Shown here one piece after another: positions 10,754 to 20,813 of a stretch of 35,855 bases of DNA; positions within the stretch are counted from its first letter, which is position 1, and the number at the start of each line of letters is the position of its first letter. The notes beneath the pieces are model-generated. The model searched no databases. It saw only the letters and a program-made list of their open reading frames with translations, and was not told the DNA's origin. The stretch is from NCBI GenBank assembly GCA_012838755.1, contig DUOQ01000187.1, forward strand, positions 1-35,855. The letters run 5' to 3'. Source of the DNA: Propionibacterium sp. GTDB taxonomy: Bacteria; Actinomycetota; Actinomycetes; Propionibacteriales; Propionibacteriaceae. The translations under genes were made by a program, and so were the position numbers.

Positions 10754-11964
10754 GGCCGGTCCACGGGGGAGAGGGCCTCGTACATCGGGAGGAACTTGCG
10801 GGCGGTCTCGGCGAGTTCGTCGGTGGGCACCGAGCCCGTCACGATGCCGCCGCCGGCGAACAGGCGGATGCTCGTCCCGTCGGGGTCGACCTGGCCGCAG
10901 CGCAGGGCGATCACGAACTCGCCGTCGCCCCGGGCGTCCAGCCAGCCGACGGGCCCGGCGTAGCGCCCGCGGTCGAAGCCCTCGAGCTCGGCGATGACGT
11001 CGAAGGCCACCTCGGTCGGCGTGCCGCAGACGGCCGCACTCGGATGGACGATCCCGGCCAGGGCCAGCGGGGAATGGGGCCCGCGGAGGGTCCCGCCGAT
11101 GTCGGTGGCCAGGTGCATGATGCGCGGCAGGCGGATCACCTGCGGGTCCCGGGTGGTCACGTCGGCGACGGATGCCAGCCGCTCGGCCACCGACCGGGCC
11201 GCGTAGACGTGCTCGGTGTGGTCCTTGGCGGAGGCGGCCAGGCGCGTGGCGGTGACGTCGTCGAGGTGCACGTCGCCGGTGACCGGGGCCGACCCCGCCA
11301 GCACCTGTGAGCGCACGCGCGTGCCCCGGGTGGCGACGAGCATCTCGGGGGAGGAACCGACCATCCCGTCGACGTGGAACGTCCAGCTGGCGGTGTTGGA
11401 CGCCTGGAGCCGAGCCAGCAGCGCCGACAGGTCCAAGGGCTCGGGGGAGGTGGCGACGAGGTCGCGGGCGATGACGACCTTCTCGACCTCGCCGGACCGG
11501 ATGCGTTCGATCGCCGCCGCCACCGCGTTGCGGTAACGCTGGCGGGTGAGGCGTCCGGGGAGCAGGTCGAGCTCGTCGAACTCGCACGGCGAGGTGGGGT
11601 CGGGGAGGGTCGCGGCGGAGGCGGTTCCCGGCGTGGGCTCGACCGTGAGCACCCCGTGCGCCCAGCGACCGACCAGCTCGGGGACGATGAGCACCGAGTG
11701 GGCGGCGGAGTCATCGGCGAACGCGACGGTGGCGTACGCGACGGGGTTGGAGCCGGACGGCAGGGTGGCCACCCAGGCGGAGAACGCGGCGTCCAGTTCG
11801 GCGAACCGGCCGGGGCCTTGCGCGGTCGCCCGGAAGGCCTCGCCCCAGCCGAGCAGGGCGGTCAGGTCGTCGCCGGCGCCGGTGGCCCAGACCAGCGGCG
11901 TCCCGCGACGCAACGATGTCGCGAACGGTTCGGTGACGCGCACGGCGTCGGGTCCCCCTGTCAC
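10750..11964 (-). CDS. menF: Isochorismate synthase
   Basis: Chorismate-binding signature IRSGEVEKVVIARDL...HPSAAVCGTPTEVAF...FAGGGIVTGS; GTG start at 11964. Confidence 0.9.
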   Translation of the reverse strand: MTGGPDAVRVTEPFATSLRRGTPLVWATGAGDDLTALLGWGEAFRATAQGPGRFAELDAAFSAWVATLPSGSNPVAYATVAFADDSAAHSVLIVPELVGRWAHGVLTVEPTPGTASAATLPDPTSPCEFDELDLLPGRLTRQRYRNAVAAAIERIRSGEVEKVVIARDLVATSPEPLDLSALLARLQASNTASWTFHVDGMVGSSPEMLVATRGTRVRSQVLAGSAPVTGDVHLDDVTATRLAASAKDHTEHVYAARSVAERLASVADVTTRDPQVIRLPRIMHLATDIGGTLRGPHSPLALAGIVHPSAAVCGTPTEVAFDVIAELEGFDRGRYAGPVGWLDARGDGEFVIALRCGQVDPDGTSIRLFAGGGIVTGSVPTDELAETARKFLPMYEALSPVDRP

Positions 11965-11972
11965 GAGGGACC

Positions 11973-11994
11973 AGCCTACCGCCGTCGCTAGAGT
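11973..11994. promoter_or_regulatory. Compact divergent promoter: minus -10 TAGGCT (11978-11973) for menF and plus -10 TAGAGT (11989-11994) for menB
   Basis: Both match TANNNT and lie 8 nt from the respective start codon, consistent with leaderless or near-leaderless transcripts. Confidence 0.5.
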
Positions 11995-12002
11995 GGGCCA
12001 CC

Positions 12003-12941
12003 ATGGGCAACCCGTTCGATCCGAGCCGCTGGCGCACCGTCGAGGGCTTCGACTTCACCGACCTCACCTACCACCGCGGGATCGACTCCGCCGGGGCTGA
12101 CCTGCCGGTCGTCCGCGTGGCGTTCGACCGCCCGGAGGTGCGCAACGCATTCCGGCCGCACACGGTCGACGAGCTCTACCGCGCGCTCGACCATGCACGG
12201 ATGACCTCCGACGTGGGCACGGTGATCCTGACCGGCAACGGGCCCTCGCCCAGGGACGGCGGCTGGGCGTTCTGTTCCGGCGGAGACCAGCGCATCCGGG
12301 GCCGTGACGGCTACCGGTACGAGGTCGACGGGGCCGACGACGAGGCCGCGCCCGCGCAGCGCCGCGAGCAGATCGACCCGGCGCGCGCCGGACGCCTGCA
12401 CATCCTCGAGGTGCAGCGGCTGATCCGCACGATGCCGAAGGTCGTCGTCTGCGTGGTCTCCGGCTGGGCCGCGGGCGGCGGGCACTCGCTCAACGTGGTC
12501 GCCGACCTGTCGATCGCGTCGCGCCAGGAGGCGCGGTTCATGCAGACCGACGCCAACGTCGGCTCGTTCGACGCCGGCTACGGCTCCGGCCTGCTCGCCC
12601 GCCAGATCGGGCAGAAGCGCGCCCGCGAGATCTTCTTCCTCGCCCGCGAGTACTCCGCCGAGGACGCCGAGCGCTGGGGGGTGGTCAACGAGGTCGCCGA
12701 CCACGACCAGGTCGAGGAACTCGCGCTGGAGTACGCGCGGATCATCGCGACCAAGAGCCCCCAGGCGATCCGGATGCTGAAGTTCGCGTTCAACCTCGTC
12801 GACGACGGGCTGGCCGGCCAGCAGGTGTTCGCCGGCGAGGCCACCCGGCTGGCCTACATGACCGAGGAGGCCCAGGAGGGCCGCGACGCCTTCGTCGAGC
12901 GCCGCGACCCCGACTGGACGGGCCACCCCTACTACTTCTGA
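12003..12941 (+). CDS. menB: 1,4-dihydroxy-2-naphthoyl-CoA synthase
   Basis: Crotonase fold: RPEVRNAFRPHTVDELYRAL, FCSGGDQRIRGRDGY, GWAAGGGHSL, VGSFDAGYGSGLLARQIGQKRAREIFF. Confidence 0.95.
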   Translation: MGNPFDPSRWRTVEGFDFTDLTYHRGIDSAGADLPVVRVAFDRPEVRNAFRPHTVDELYRALDHARMTSDVGTVILTGNGPSPRDGGWAFCSGGDQRIRGRDGYRYEVDGADDEAAPAQRREQIDPARAGRLHILEVQRLIRTMPKVVVCVVSGWAAGGGHSLNVVADLSIASRQEARFMQTDANVGSFDAGYGSGLLARQIGQKRAREIFFLAREYSAEDAERWGVVNEVADHDQVEELALEYARIIATKSPQAIRMLKFAFNLVDDGLAGQQVFAGEATRLAYMTEEAQEGRDAFVERRDPDWTGHPYYF

Positions 12942-12943
12942 GC

Positions 12944-14092
12944 ATGCGGATCGTCCACGGCCCGGGCGGCCGGTCCGCCGCCGCGGTGGCGGAGCTGTAC
13001 GACTGGCTCGCGGCGCGGCTGAGTCCCACGCGACCCTCGGCAGCGCCGCGCGAGGTGCTGCTCGCGGCGCCCAGCGTCGCCGACTTCGACGAGGGTCGCC
13101 GGGGCCTCACCGGGCCCCTGGACGAGGTCGACGTCGTCATCCGCACCTCGGGGTCGACTGACGGCCGCGGGCACCTGGTGGGGCTCTCCCTCGACGCGCT
13201 GGTCGCCTCGGCCCGCGCGACGCTCGTCCGGATCGGCGGCCCCGGGCAGTGGGTGACCTCGCTCCCGGTGCACGGGGTGGCCGGACTGCAGGTCGTGGTG
13301 CGCAGCGTGCTGGCGGGGCACCGGCCCGTGGTGTACGCCCCCGGCAAGGGGTTCGACCCGGGCCTGTTCGCCGGGGCGGTCGCCGGCCTGGATCGAGGGG
13401 CACGCCGCTACCTGTCGCTGGTGCCCACCCAGTTGCACCGCGCCGTCGAGGTCGCCCCCGACGAGCTGGCGGCCTTCGATGCGATCCTCGTCGGCGGGGC
13501 CGCGTTGCCGCCCGACCTGGCCCGCCGAGCCGCCGACGCGGGGGCGCGGATCATCTCCACGTACGGCTCGACCGAGACCTCCGGGGGCTGCGTCTACGAC
13601 GGTGTCCCCCTCGACGGGGTCGACGTGCGCGTCGTCGACGGGCTGGTCCAGGTCGCCGGGCCGCACCTGGCGACGCGCTACCTCGACACCGAGACCCAAC
13701 CCTTCGTGCACGAGGCCGGATGCCGCTGGCTGACCACCCACGACCTCGGGGTCCTGGGCCCGGACGGGCACCTCACCCTCCGCGGGCGCGCCGACGACGT
13801 GATCATCTCCGGCGGGGTGAACGTGAACCCCCACGACGTCGAGGCCGCCCTTGCCGCCCTGCGCGGGGAGTGGGTCGTCGTCGGCGTCCCCGATGCGCAG
13901 TGGGGGCAGCGGCTCGTGGCGGTCACCACCGGGGACGCGGACCTCGGGGCCGTGCGCCGGGCCACCGCCCATCTGGCCCCGGCCGCGCGCCCCAAGGACG
14001 TGGTCCACGTGGCCGCGCTGCCGCTGCGCCCCACGGGCAAGGTCGATCGTCGGGGCGTCCGGGCGCAGGTGACGACCCAAGCGCTACCGTAG
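12944..14092 (+). CDS. menE: o-Succinylbenzoate--CoA ligase (short actinobacterial type)
   Basis: AMP-binding motif RTSGSTDGRG, STYGSTETSGG, RGRADDVIISGGVNVNP; 2 bp after menB. Confidence 0.9.
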   Translation: MRIVHGPGGRSAAAVAELYDWLAARLSPTRPSAAPREVLLAAPSVADFDEGRRGLTGPLDEVDVVIRTSGSTDGRGHLVGLSLDALVASARATLVRIGGPGQWVTSLPVHGVAGLQVVVRSVLAGHRPVVYAPGKGFDPGLFAGAVAGLDRGARRYLSLVPTQLHRAVEVAPDELAAFDAILVGGAALPPDLARRAADAGARIISTYGSTETSGGCVYDGVPLDGVDVRVVDGLVQVAGPHLATRYLDTETQPFVHEAGCRWLTTHDLGVLGPDGHLTLRGRADDVIISGGVNVNPHDVEAALAALRGEWVVVGVPDAQWGQRLVAVTTGDADLGAVRRATAHLAPAARPKDVVHVAALPLRPTGKVDRRGVRAQVTTQALP

Positions 14093-14119
14093 GCACGTTC
14101 TGCTAGCCAGGGGGTCACC

Positions 14120-15436
14120 ATCAGCAAGCGCACCCGCAGCGAGGCCGAGCGTCGCCGCTCACTCTTCGCCGGTACCGTCGGCAACCTCGTCGAGTGGTTC
14201 GACTGGTCGGTCTACGGGTTCTTCGTCCCGTACTTCGCGGCCAGCTTCTTCCCGACCGAGGACAGGGCCGCCCAGATCCTCGCCGCCTTCGCCGTGTTCG
14301 CGGTGGGCTTCTTCTTCCGGCCGCTGGGCGGGGCGGTGCTCGGCTCGTACGCCGATCGCCACGGTCGCCGCGCCGGGATGACGCTCACGATCATGTTGAT
14401 GGCGGGGGCGAGCGCGCTGATCGCGGTGCTGCCCACCCACGCCCAGATCGGGGTCGCGGCGCCCCTGCTGCTGACCCTCGCGCGCTGTGTGCAGGGTTTC
14501 TCGGCGGGGGGTGAGTTCGGCACGTCCGCGGCGTTCCTCGTCGAGAACGCCCCGCCCGGACGCCGCGCGTGGGCCGGTTCGTGGCAGCAGGTCTCCGTGG
14601 GCGCCGGCACCCTGTCGGCCTCGCTGCTCGCGTCGATCATGTTCAGCACGGCCAGCCAGGAGTTCCTCACCACGTGGGGCTGGCGCGTCGCGTTCGGGAT
14701 CGGTGCGGTGCTCGGGCTGCTGGGCCTGTGGCTGCGCATGGTCGTCCCCGACACCGAGGCGTTCACCCGCACGCGGGCGACCGGCCGGCTCTCGCGCAGC
14801 CCGCTCACCGAGGTGCTGCGCAAGCACCCGCGTTCCGCGCTGCGCGTGATCGGGCTCGTCGCGGCGGGCACCGCGCTGGTCCAGTTCTGGTTCGTCTCCC
14901 TACCCACGGTGCTCAACCTCAAGACCGGTGTGGAGCTCAAGGAGGCGCAGGTCGCCGCGATGCTCGGCCTGGCCCTGTTCACGATCCTGCAGCCGGTGTC
15001 GGGCTGGTTGTCCGACAAGTTCGGACGCCGTCCGCTGCTGCTGGTCTTCGCGTTCGGCTCGGCGGTGACGTTCGTCCCGCTGATGGCCACGATCGGGCAG
15101 ACCATGTCGAGCGTGCTGGTCGCCGTGTCGGTGAGCGCTGTCTTCCTGGCCGCCTACGCGGGCTCGCTGGCCGCGGTGATGGCCGAGCAGTTCCCGCCCG
15201 AGGTGCGCACCGCCGGCATCTCGCTGCCCTACGGGATCGCCGTGGCGGTCTTCGGCGGGTTGGCGCCCGTGCTGGCGACGGCCACGGTCCGCGCGGGCAC
15301 CTTCTGGGTGTTCGAGGCCGTCATGGTCGCCCTGTGCATCGTCTCCGCCCTGGTGTTCTGGGGCATGCGGGAGACCCGCCACGACACGTGGAACCGCGGC
15401 GCGGCCGCCCAGCCGAAGGTCAGCGACCCGGCCTGA
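14120..15436 (+). CDS. MFS transporter, metabolite:H+ symporter-like; apparent ATC start codon
   Basis: SKRTRSEAERRRSLFAGTVGNLVEWFDWSVYGFF... is an intact MHS N-terminus; AGGGGG-TCACC-ATC; no ATG/GTG/TTG/CTG in frame between the menE stop and GTG 14294. Confidence 0.85.
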   Translation: MSKRTRSEAERRRSLFAGTVGNLVEWFDWSVYGFFVPYFAASFFPTEDRAAQILAAFAVFAVGFFFRPLGGAVLGSYADRHGRRAGMTLTIMLMAGASALIAVLPTHAQIGVAAPLLLTLARCVQGFSAGGEFGTSAAFLVENAPPGRRAWAGSWQQVSVGAGTLSASLLASIMFSTASQEFLTTWGWRVAFGIGAVLGLLGLWLRMVVPDTEAFTRTRATGRLSRSPLTEVLRKHPRSALRVIGLVAAGTALVQFWFVSLPTVLNLKTGVELKEAQVAAMLGLALFTILQPVSGWLSDKFGRRPLLLVFAFGSAVTFVPLMATIGQTMSSVLVAVSVSAVFLAAYAGSLAAVMAEQFPPEVRTAGISLPYGIAVAVFGGLAPVLATATVRAGTFWVFEAVMVALCIVSALVFWGMRETRHDTWNRGAAAQPKVSDPA

Positions 15437-17675
15437 ACCGCCGCAGGCGGGTGGAGTTCGTCACGACGAACACGCTCGACAGGCTCATCGCGAAGCCCGC
15501 GATCAGCGGGTTGAGCAGCCCGAGCGCGGCCAGCGGGATCGCCGCGATGTTGTAGCCGAACGCCCAGATCAGGTTGCCCTTGATCGTGCGCAGGGTGCGC
15601 CGGGCCAGGGCGATCGCGTCGGGGATGACGCCCAGGTTGCTCCGGACCAGGATGATGTCGGCCGACTTCATCGCCACGTCGGTGCCGGACACGACCGCCA
15701 GGCCCAGGTTGGCCGAGGCCAGGGCGGCGGCGTCGTTGATGCCGTCGCCGACCATGGCCACGCGGCGCCCGTCGTTCTGCAGGCGCTCGATCACGGCCGA
15801 CTTGTCGGTCGGCAGCACCTCGGCGATGACCTCGTCGACGCCGACCTCCGCGCCGATGGCCTCGCCGGCCGCGCGCCGGTCGCCGGTCAGCAGCACGGTG
15901 TGCAGGCCCATCCCCTTGAGGCGGGCGACGGCGTCGATGGCGGAGTCCTTGAGGGTGTCGGCGACCTCGATGCGGCCGGCGACCTCCCCGTCGATGGCCA
16001 CCAGCACCGCGTTGCGGCCGGACGCCGAGGCGGCGCCCACGGCGTCCAGGGTCGTGGCGGGGACGGCCAGGCCCTCGTCGCGCATGAGTTCGGGGGTGCC
16101 GACGAGCACGCGGCGGCCCGCGACGGTGCCGACGATGCCACGGCCGGGGATGGCGCTGACGTCGTCGGCCAGCGGGAAGGCGACGTCGTCGGCCACGGCC
16201 CGGTCGGTGATGGCGCGGGCCAACGGGTGCTCCGACTGCTGCTCGACGGACGCCGCGGCCGCGAGCACGGCGGCGGGCGGGTGGACGTCGCTGCCGTGGA
16301 CGGCCTCGACGGCCATCTCGCCGGTGGTCAGGGTGCCGGTCTTGTCGAGCACGACGGTGTCGATCACGCCGGACGCCTCGAGCGCATCGGGGCCCTTGAT
16401 CAGGATGCCGAGCTGGCCACCGCGCCCGACGCCGACCATGAGGGCGGTCGGGGTGGCCAGGCCCAGGGCGCAGGGACAGGCGATGATGAGCACGCTGAGG
16501 GCGGCGCTGAACGCGGCGCGGGGACCGCCGCCGATGAGCAGCCACACGACGAGCGTGACCGCGGCGATCACGAGGACGATGGGCACGAACCAGGACACGA
16601 CCTTGTCGACCATGGTCTGCACCGATGCCTTGCGGGCCTGCGCCTGCTCGGCGGTGGCCGCCATCTGGGCGAGCTGGGTGTGGGCGCCCACCCGGTCGGC
16701 GCGCACGATGAGGGCGCCGTTGGTGTTGATCGTCCCGCCCAGGACGGGGTCGCCCTCGGTGACCTCGCGGGGGACCGGCTCGCCGGTCATCATCGAGGTG
16801 TCGATCGCCGAGGAGCCCATGACGACGGTGCCGTCGGTGGCGACGCGCTCGCCGGGTCGCACGCCGAACCGCTCGCCGACCGTGAGTTCCCCGATGGGGA
16901 TGACGACCTCGGTGCCGTCGCGGATCACCCGGACGGTGCTGGGGGCGAGCTTGCCCAACGCCGACAGCACGCTGCGGGCCGAGCGCTTCGAGCGGGCCTC
17001 CATGTAGCGCCCGCCGAGCAGGAAGGTGGTGACGGCCGAGGCGACCTCGAGGTAGAGCGAGTCGGCCCCGGCGGGGGCGATGCCGTAGCCGAGCCAGTAC
17101 CCGGTGGTGTCCTCGGCGCCGAGGATCGTGGAGACGAGCGACCACGAGAAGGCGGCCAGGATGCCGAGTGAGACCAGCGTGTCCATGGACGTGGTGCCGT
17201 GGCGCAGGTTGCGCCAGGCCGCCTTGTGGAACGGCCAGGCGCTCCAGAACACGACCGGCAGGGCGGCGACCAGCAGCACCCACTGCCAGCCCGGGAAGCG
17301 CATCTGCGGGGCGAGGGCGAGCACGATCGCGACGTCGCCCAGCGGCACGGTCAGCAGCGCCGCGACGATGAGCCGGTTGCGGAGCATCTTCACGCGGTCG
17401 GCGTAGCCCTGGCCCTCCTCGCCCTCGACGACCGGGGCCGCGCCGTAGCCGGCCTTCTCGACGACGCCGACGGCCTCGGCGGCCTTCTCGGGCGGCAGGC
17501 CCAGGACGACGGCGCGCTCGGTGGCGTAGTTCACGGTCGCCTGGACGCCCGGCATCTTGTTGAGCTTCTTCTCGATGCGGGACGCGCACGCGGCACAGGT
17601 CATGCCGGACACGTCGAGTTCGACGCGCTGGTCGAGGCCGCTGGTGACGACGGGGGTCTCGGGCACGGTGCTCAT
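15420..17675 (-). CDS. copA: Copper-translocating P1B-type ATPase with N-terminal HMA domain
   Basis: DVSGMTCAACAS, IACPCALGLATP, DKTGTLTTG, MVGDGINDAAAL; ATG overlaps the upstream gene stop. Confidence 0.93.
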   Translation of the reverse strand: MSTVPETPVVTSGLDQRVELDVSGMTCAACASRIEKKLNKMPGVQATVNYATERAVVLGLPPEKAAEAVGVVEKAGYGAAPVVEGEEGQGYADRVKMLRNRLIVAALLTVPLGDVAIVLALAPQMRFPGWQWVLLVAALPVVFWSAWPFHKAAWRNLRHGTTSMDTLVSLGILAAFSWSLVSTILGAEDTTGYWLGYGIAPAGADSLYLEVASAVTTFLLGGRYMEARSKRSARSVLSALGKLAPSTVRVIRDGTEVVIPIGELTVGERFGVRPGERVATDGTVVMGSSAIDTSMMTGEPVPREVTEGDPVLGGTINTNGALIVRADRVGAHTQLAQMAATAEQAQARKASVQTMVDKVVSWFVPIVLVIAAVTLVVWLLIGGGPRAAFSAALSVLIIACPCALGLATPTALMVGVGRGGQLGILIKGPDALEASGVIDTVVLDKTGTLTTGEMAVEAVHGSDVHPPAAVLAAAASVEQQSEHPLARAITDRAVADDVAFPLADDVSAIPGRGIVGTVAGRRVLVGTPELMRDEGLAVPATTLDAVGAASASGRNAVLVAIDGEVAGRIEVADTLKDSAIDAVARLKGMGLHTVLLTGDRRAAGEAIGAEVGVDEVIAEVLPTDKSAVIERLQNDGRRVAMVGDGINDAAALASANLGLAVVSGTDVAMKSADIILVRSNLGVIPDAIALARRTLRTIKGNLIWAFGYNIAAIPLAALGLLNPLIAGFAMSLSSVFVVTNSTRLRRFRPGR

Positions 17676-19672
17676 CACTCGAACTTCTTCAGGATCGCAT
17701 CGCGCTTCATCTGCTCGTCGCGGCGCGCCAGTTCGGCGAGCATGTCGTTGTAGGCGTCGAAGGAGTCGTCGGCGCCGGAGTCGACGGCCGCGTCGATGCC
17801 CTGGGCCTCCTTGTCGTCGGACCGGAACCACTGCGCCGCCAGCGCGGCGATCACGACGAACAGGGGGATCTCGCCCAGGAACCAGGAGGCCTGCCCGGCG
17901 ACGCTCTGGTCGGCCATCAGCGCCTCGTGCGTGGGCAGCCAGGGCACCGCGATCGTCTCGTAGAAGGGGGCGCCGATCAGGGACTGCGACGACAGGATGC
18001 CCACGGCGAACACGGCGTGGAACGGCATGATCGAGATCACCAGCGCGAGCTTGAGCAGGTGGGGGAGCTGCTTGCTGGTGCGGTCGGCGCCGATGATGAT
18101 CGTGAAGAAGAAGTAGCCGACCATCATGAACGCGATCAGCATCAGCTGGTGCGCCCAGTGGTACTTCATCAGCCACGCGAACGCCGGGGTGAAGTAGACC
18201 GCGAACAGGCTGACGACGTAGGCCAGCCATGCGACCGGGGCGGAGGTGAGGACCTGCCAGAACCGGTGGTCCTCGAGCGAGTCGAGGGCGTCGCCGAGCG
18301 ACACGTGGTGGACACCCGGCCGGGACGCCGCGCGCACCAGCGCGAGCGGGGCACCGAGCACGCCCAGCACCGGCACGAGCATGTTGACGGTCATGTGGAC
18401 CACCATGTGCCAGCTGTAGGTGACGGTGGAGTACTCCCACAGTCCGGTGACGGCGAGGTACAGGGTCAGCAGCCACGTGGCGACCCAGGAGACCGTGCGC
18501 AGGATCGACCAGTGGTTGCCGTGCCGGCGGGCGCGCAGGACGCCGTACAGGTAGGCGCCGATGGCGAAGACCACGATGCCGACCCACAGGGTGTTGGGGC
18601 GTCCGAGGGTGATGAGCCGGGTGAGGGTCGGCTCGACCAGCACCTCGTAGCCGAGGTAGTTGACCATGATGCTCTGCGGCTCGAGGAACCGCGGCGTCGG
18701 GATGTGGTTCTCGGCGGTGAGGCAGGTGATGTAGGCCACGGCGAGGACGACGTCGCGCCCGATGCTGCCGGCGGTGCGCCCGCCCACGAACTGGCGGACG
18801 ACCCAGCTCACCCCGAACAGCCCCAGGACGACGAGGATCGCGATGGTCCACAGCCCGTAGGGGGTGCTGGTCAGCGGCTGGCCCGCCATCTGCTGCCAGG
18901 CGATGACGGCGTGGCCGCCGATGGCGACGAGGAGGAGGGGCAGCACGGCGTGCTGGTAGCGCAGGACGGACGCCGGTGTCCCGAGGAGCCAGGCCCCGAC
19001 GGCCGCCGTCATCAGCGGGATGGCGGTGAAGGCCACGGCGACCGCGGCGTCGGTGGCCCAGTCGTGGTTGATGCCGACGGTGACGTTGCCGGTCACCGCG
19101 ACGAACGCCAGCGCCAGGACACCGGCCACCAGGCTGATCAGGGAGGTGGCCCAGTGCCGGCTGACGTAGACGCCCACGACGACGAGGGCGGCCACGATCG
19201 CGGAGGCGAGCCACGCCAGGGCCGAGGGGGACGCCCAGAGGAACGTCCACCACGCGTTGGGCCGCATCGTGGTGTGGATCGGGACGCCGTTGACGTAGGC
19301 GGCGTTGGCGAAGGTGTTGAGGACGGAGGCGGCGAACCAGACCTGGCCCAGGCGTCCGGCCCACGGCAGCAGGCGGCGGGACGCGTCGGTGAGGGAGTGG
19401 TCGGCGTTGCGGGCGCTGAACCCGACGATCCCCGTCAGGACGCCGAGGGTGCCGTACGCGGCGAGGCGGGCGGTGAGGTCGCTGAACAGGGAGATGAGGC
19501 CGGTGACCCCGTCGGCCTGGATGCGCGCCGGCAGCGGCGGGCGGACGGCGAGGTCGAGGCCGACCAGCCACACCGCGACGTACGCCGCCGCCACGGCCCC
19601 GACGAGGGACAGCAACAGGACGGTGGTGCGCCGGCTCGGCGCTGGGGACGACAACTGCGGCGTGGCACTCAC
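17675..19672 (-). CDS. CopD-like plus cytochrome c oxidase assembly factor (CtaG/Caa3_CtaG-type) fused membrane protein
   Basis: 665 aa polytopic protein; C-terminal STVTYSWHMVVHMTVNMLVPVLGVLGAPLALVRA and FFFTIIIGADR typical of caa3_CtaG; GTG start at 19672 with GAGGTAG upstream. Confidence 0.88.
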   Translation of the reverse strand: MSATPQLSSPAPSRRTTVLLLSLVGAVAAAYVAVWLVGLDLAVRPPLPARIQADGVTGLISLFSDLTARLAAYGTLGVLTGIVGFSARNADHSLTDASRRLLPWAGRLGQVWFAASVLNTFANAAYVNGVPIHTTMRPNAWWTFLWASPSALAWLASAIVAALVVVGVYVSRHWATSLISLVAGVLALAFVAVTGNVTVGINHDWATDAAVAVAFTAIPLMTAAVGAWLLGTPASVLRYQHAVLPLLLVAIGGHAVIAWQQMAGQPLTSTPYGLWTIAILVVLGLFGVSWVVRQFVGGRTAGSIGRDVVLAVAYITCLTAENHIPTPRFLEPQSIMVNYLGYEVLVEPTLTRLITLGRPNTLWVGIVVFAIGAYLYGVLRARRHGNHWSILRTVSWVATWLLTLYLAVTGLWEYSTVTYSWHMVVHMTVNMLVPVLGVLGAPLALVRAASRPGVHHVSLGDALDSLEDHRFWQVLTSAPVAWLAYVVSLFAVYFTPAFAWLMKYHWAHQLMLIAFMMVGYFFFTIIIGADRTSKQLPHLLKLALVISIMPFHAVFAVGILSSQSLIGAPFYETIAVPWLPTHEALMADQSVAGQASWFLGEIPLFVVIAALAAQWFRSDDKEAQGIDAAVDSGADDSFDAYNDMLAELARRDEQMKRDAILKKFE

Positions 19673-19826
19673 GAACGAACTACCTCGGTGTTTGGGTCTC
19701 GGCGGTGGTCGACCGGCGACTTCAGCGCGAGTCTAGTCCTCGGCACGCGATTGGCCCGCTTCGACCGCCCTGCCGGACGCCGTCGGCCACTAGGCTCGGC
19801 CCATCGACGCCACAAGGAGGCTTGGA

Positions 19827-20780
<954 letters not shown>

Positions 20781-20793
20781 CCCGGTCGTGCGT

Positions 20794-20813
20794 CGGGGGG
20801 CTCAGCCCCCGAA
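20794..20813. terminator. Hairpin between convergent gnd and tag, overlapping the tag stop codon
   Basis: TCGGGGGGCTCAGCCCCCGA, near-perfect inverted repeat; no U-tract. Confidence 0.45.

Noticed and set aside
9806-11587. 593-aa minus ORF as extended MenC
   Set aside because: N-terminal extension is the alternate frame of menF; GTG at 10753 with GTGA overlap is the natural start.
15420-19571. 1383-aa minus ORF as one giant protein
   Set aside because: Only the copA portion (from 17675) has domain motifs; the upstream part is the wrong frame of the CtaG-like gene.
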